64,000 bases of DNA from CAIKMD01 sp035552195 (GTDB lineage: Bacteria; Pseudomonadota; Alphaproteobacteria; ATCC43930; CGMCC-115725), in NCBI GenBank assembly GCA_035552195.1, contig DASZLU010000054.1, forward strand, positions 39,799 through 103,798, in the 5' to 3' direction. A program made the translations under genes and the position numbers. This document shows positions 62,186 through 64,000 of this stretch, piece after piece. The notes under the pieces are model-generated. The model was not told the origin of the DNA. It ran no database searches and saw nothing but the letters and a program-made list of their open reading frames with translations. Positions within the stretch are counted from its first letter, which is position 1. Every line of letters starts with the position of its first letter.

Positions 62186-63400
62186 ATGAGCGACGCACGG
62201 CAGCGGCGTGTCCTCGGCATCGGTATCGTTGGCCTCGGCGGCGCCGCGGTTAACATGCTGCCGGCCTTCGCCCGCCATCCCGATTTCACCGTCGCCGCTG
62301 CTGCCGATATCGACGCCGATGTCCTGGGCCGGTTCGGCCACGATTATCCCGGCGCCGCAACCTTCCGCTCGGTCGCCGAGCTCTGCGCCTCGCCTTCCGT
62401 CGATCTCGTCTATATTGCCACGCCAACGCGGCTCCATGCCGAGCATACCGGCATCGCCTTGGCAGCCAAGAAGCATGTGCTGATCGAAAAGCCGATGGCC
62501 GTGACCCTGGCCGAGGCCGATGCGATGATCCTCGCCGCCGAGCGCAGCGGCGTGTTGCTGGGCGTCAATGTGAAGCACAGTTTCGAGCCGCGCGTCTTGA
62601 AGCTGCGCGCGCTGGCGCAATCGGGCGAGCTCGGGCGGCTGCGCATGATCCATAGCTGGCGTTATGTCGATTGGCTTTATCGCCCGCGCACGCGCGACGA
62701 GCTCACGCCTGGCTGGGGCGCCGGCATCCTCTGGCGGCAAGGACCGCATCATTTCGACTTTCTGCGCACGATCGGCGGCGGCGTGCTGCGCAGCGTGCGC
62801 GGGACGTGCCAGATCCTCGATCCGGCGCGGCGCGTAACAGGCGCCTACACCGCTTATCTCGAATTCGCCGATGGGCTCGTCTGCACCGCCGTGTGCAACG
62901 GCTACGATCATTTCAATTCGCGCGACTATGTGCGCGGTTTTCGCGGCGACGCGCCTGTCGCCGCCGCCGGCCAGCATGCCCGGGCGCGGCGCGCGCTCGA
63001 AGCCCATGCCGCCGATGCTGATTGGGAAGAGAAACAAGCCGCGGACGAGCGTTATGGCGGCAGTGGCCCTGTGCCCGACAACGGCAGTGTCGTATCGAGC
63101 GGCTGGCTTTTGAGCGGACCGTTGGTCGCGAGTTTCGAGCGCGGCGATGTCCGTTTCTCGGCCTCGGGGCTGGTCGTCGATGGCGATCGCGAGCAATGGG
63201 AAATCTCGCTCAAGGATCAAGGCGACGGGCGCGACGGTCGGCTCAACACGTTTCATCGCGCCGTGACACAAGGCGCGGCTTTGCCCGCCGATGGAAGCTG
63301 GGGCAAAGCAACACAAGAAGTGCTGGTGGCGCTCGAGCGCTCCGCCGAAACCCGGGCCGAGATACCGCTGATCCACCAGACGCCGTACGCCGGCGGCTGA
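62186..63400 (+). CDS. Gfo/Idh/MocA family oxidoreductase (phthalate dihydrodiol dehydrogenase-like)
   Basis: NAD(P)-dependent oxidoreductase of 404 residues. Rossmann motif IGIVGLGGAAVNMLPAF, substrate site EKPMAVTLAEADAM and the alpha/beta domain are typical. RYVDWLYRPRTRDELTPGWG followed by ILWRQGPHHFDFLRTIGGG resembles Gfo-family dehydrogenases that follow Rieske ring dioxygenases in phthalate degradation, as I recall it. It would rearomatise a cis-dihydrodiol. The Rieske oxygenase gene is 33 bases downstream. The family link is solid, the substrate inferred. It is divergent from the LysR gene. Confidence 0.85.
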   Translation: MSDARQRRVLGIGIVGLGGAAVNMLPAFARHPDFTVAAAADIDADVLGRFGHDYPGAATFRSVAELCASPSVDLVYIATPTRLHAEHTGIALAAKKHVLIEKPMAVTLAEADAMILAAERSGVLLGVNVKHSFEPRVLKLRALAQSGELGRLRMIHSWRYVDWLYRPRTRDELTPGWGAGILWRQGPHHFDFLRTIGGGVLRSVRGTCQILDPARRVTGAYTAYLEFADGLVCTAVCNGYDHFNSRDYVRGFRGDAPVAAAGQHARARRALEAHAADADWEEKQAADERYGGSGPVPDNGSVVSSGWLLSGPLVASFERGDVRFSASGLVVDGDREQWEISLKDQGDGRDGRLNTFHRAVTQGAALPADGSWGKATQEVLVALERSAETRAEIPLIHQTPYAGG

Positions 63401-63433
63401 ACCACACGCACGACGATCCGAGGAGGACATGCC

Positions 63434-64000
63434 ATGCTGACCAAAGAACAAAATGAGCGGCTGACCCGCGTCGGCGCCGGCACGCCGATGGGCGAGTTGT
63501 TTCGCCGCTATTGGCATCCGATCGCGGCGCTGGCGCAGATGAAAGATCGGGACACCTTGCCGATCCGGCTCTTCGGCGAAGACCTCGTACTCTATCGCGA
63601 CCTCTCGGGCACCTACGGGCTCCTCGAAGCGCGCTGCCCGCATCGCTCGATGTCGCTGGTCTACGGCATTCCCGAGAAATGCGGCCTGCGCTGTCCCTAT
63701 CACGGCTGGACCTTCGACGAGCAGGGCGCCTGCGTCGAGCAGCCTTATGAGGAGACGGAAGATCCCGAAGCCCGCTTCAAGGACAAGGTTACGACCAAAG
63801 CCTATGAGGTCGCAGTCATGGGCGGCATGATCTTCGGCTATATGGGGCCAAAGCCGGTACCGGTCCTGCCGCAATGGGACCTTTTCGTCATGGAAGATTG
63901 CGTGCGCGACATCGGCTTCGCGATCGTGCCGTGCAATTATCTGCAGATCATGGAGAACTCGCTCGACCCGGTGCATGTCGAGTGGCTGCATCGCTATATG
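63434..64000 (+). CDS. Rieske ring-hydroxylating oxygenase alpha subunit (phthalate dioxygenase-like; 3' end cut)
   Basis: N-terminal 189 residues; the frame is open to the window end. The Rieske cluster is at C68, H70, C87 and H90 (ARCPHRSM and CPYHGW), and the first part of the mononuclear iron site is visible in ENSLDPVHVEWLH, with Asp and two His. The N-terminus EQNERLTRVGAGTPMG is typical of the phthalate 4,5-dioxygenase group, as is the tail of the Rieske domain (GGMIFGYMGPKP). The start at 63434 follows GAGGAGGAC. The Gfo gene upstream, 33 bases away, and the LysR regulator point to phthalate-like substrate use. Confidence 0.93.
   Translation, partial: MLTKEQNERLTRVGAGTPMGELFRRYWHPIAALAQMKDRDTLPIRLFGEDLVLYRDLSGTYGLLEARCPHRSMSLVYGIPEKCGLRCPYHGWTFDEQGACVEQPYEETEDPEARFKDKVTTKAYEVAVMGGMIFGYMGPKPVPVLPQWDLFVMEDCVRDIGFAIVPCNYLQIMENSLDPVHVEWLHRYM

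Noticed and set aside
61385..63991. 868-codon antisense open frame
   Set aside because: It lies opposite the LysR, Gfo and Rieske genes, which have strong family motifs. High GC leaves antisense frames open by chance.

Overview
The window is 64 kb of dense, GC-rich chromosome from what looks like an alphaproteobacterium of the Rhizobiales/Rhodospirillales kind. The evidence is the rpmI-rplT-pheS-pheT order, strong G/C third positions, many solute-binding proteins of the DctP and TctC families, and interspersed palindromic repeats of the type common in such genomes. It carries about 60 protein genes and one tRNA-Ser. I see no rRNA, CRISPR array, integrase, transposase or phage gene, and no stretch above 300 bases lacks a gene or tRNA. 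Both edges cut genes: gcvT on the left and a Rieske oxygenase on the right.

Layout. 1-8.8 kb (minus strand): gcvT, a DUF3775 protein, a secreted cytochrome c/beta-propeller protein, a 3-hydroxyacyl-CoA dehydrogenase, then a cyclase-cyclase-cupin-SDR operon led by an IclR regulator and a LigB-type extradiol dioxygenase. 8.9-13.4 kb (plus): an FAH-fold hydrolase, a DUF4153 membrane protein and an NCS2 permease with an extra cytosolic domain. 13.4-15.5 kb (minus): a flavin monooxygenase and an amidohydrolase-type decarboxylase. 15.6-22.5 kb (plus): an Ldh-type dehydrogenase, threonine dehydrogenase and Kbl, which convert threonine to glycine, then a double-length CydDC-like ABC exporter. 22.5-32.1 kb: a solute-binding protein, a GntR-bicupin pair, a Mug-like glycosylase, a sirtuin, and two FAH/flavin-monooxygenase pairs flanking a lone TRAP binding protein. 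32.2-36.1 kb: a possible new DNA-binding protein, an Asp-box propeller, CsbD, a proline-rich mini-protein, a TfdA/TauD dioxygenase and DUF2237. 36.1-40.7 kb (minus): molybdenum hydroxylase, binding protein and Rieske oxygenase in one tightly coupled operon. 40.9-48.3 kb (plus): YghU, TraB/GumN, a binding protein, and a three-gene glycan cassette. 48.9-54.2 kb: a MarR-controlled Rieske oxygenase, tRNA-Ser, a hydrolase-LLM oxidoreductase pair and a TctC-type binding protein. 54.3-61.1 kb: the housekeeping block lepA, pheT, pheS, rplT, rpmI. 61.2-64 kb: a LysR regulator divergent from a Gfo/Idh/MocA dehydrogenase and a phthalate-type Rieske oxygenase.

Together the accessory genes describe peripheral catabolism of aromatic or related carboxylic acids: ring hydroxylation (three Rieske proteins, flavin monooxygenases, TfdA-like), decarboxylation, ring cleavage, and hydrolysis of the products (three FAH proteins, two cyclases). 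Five periplasmic binding proteins from four transporter classes occur with no permease in view. Several small regulons have readable operators (IclR, GntR, MarR, LysR, and two divergent palindromes with no assigned regulator). Substrates cannot be fixed from sequence alone. I found no single system I can call undescribed. The best leads are the coupled Rieske/binding protein/molybdenum hydroxylase operon, the unknown regulator at 32204 with its palindrome, and the PhyH/glycosyltransferase cassette.
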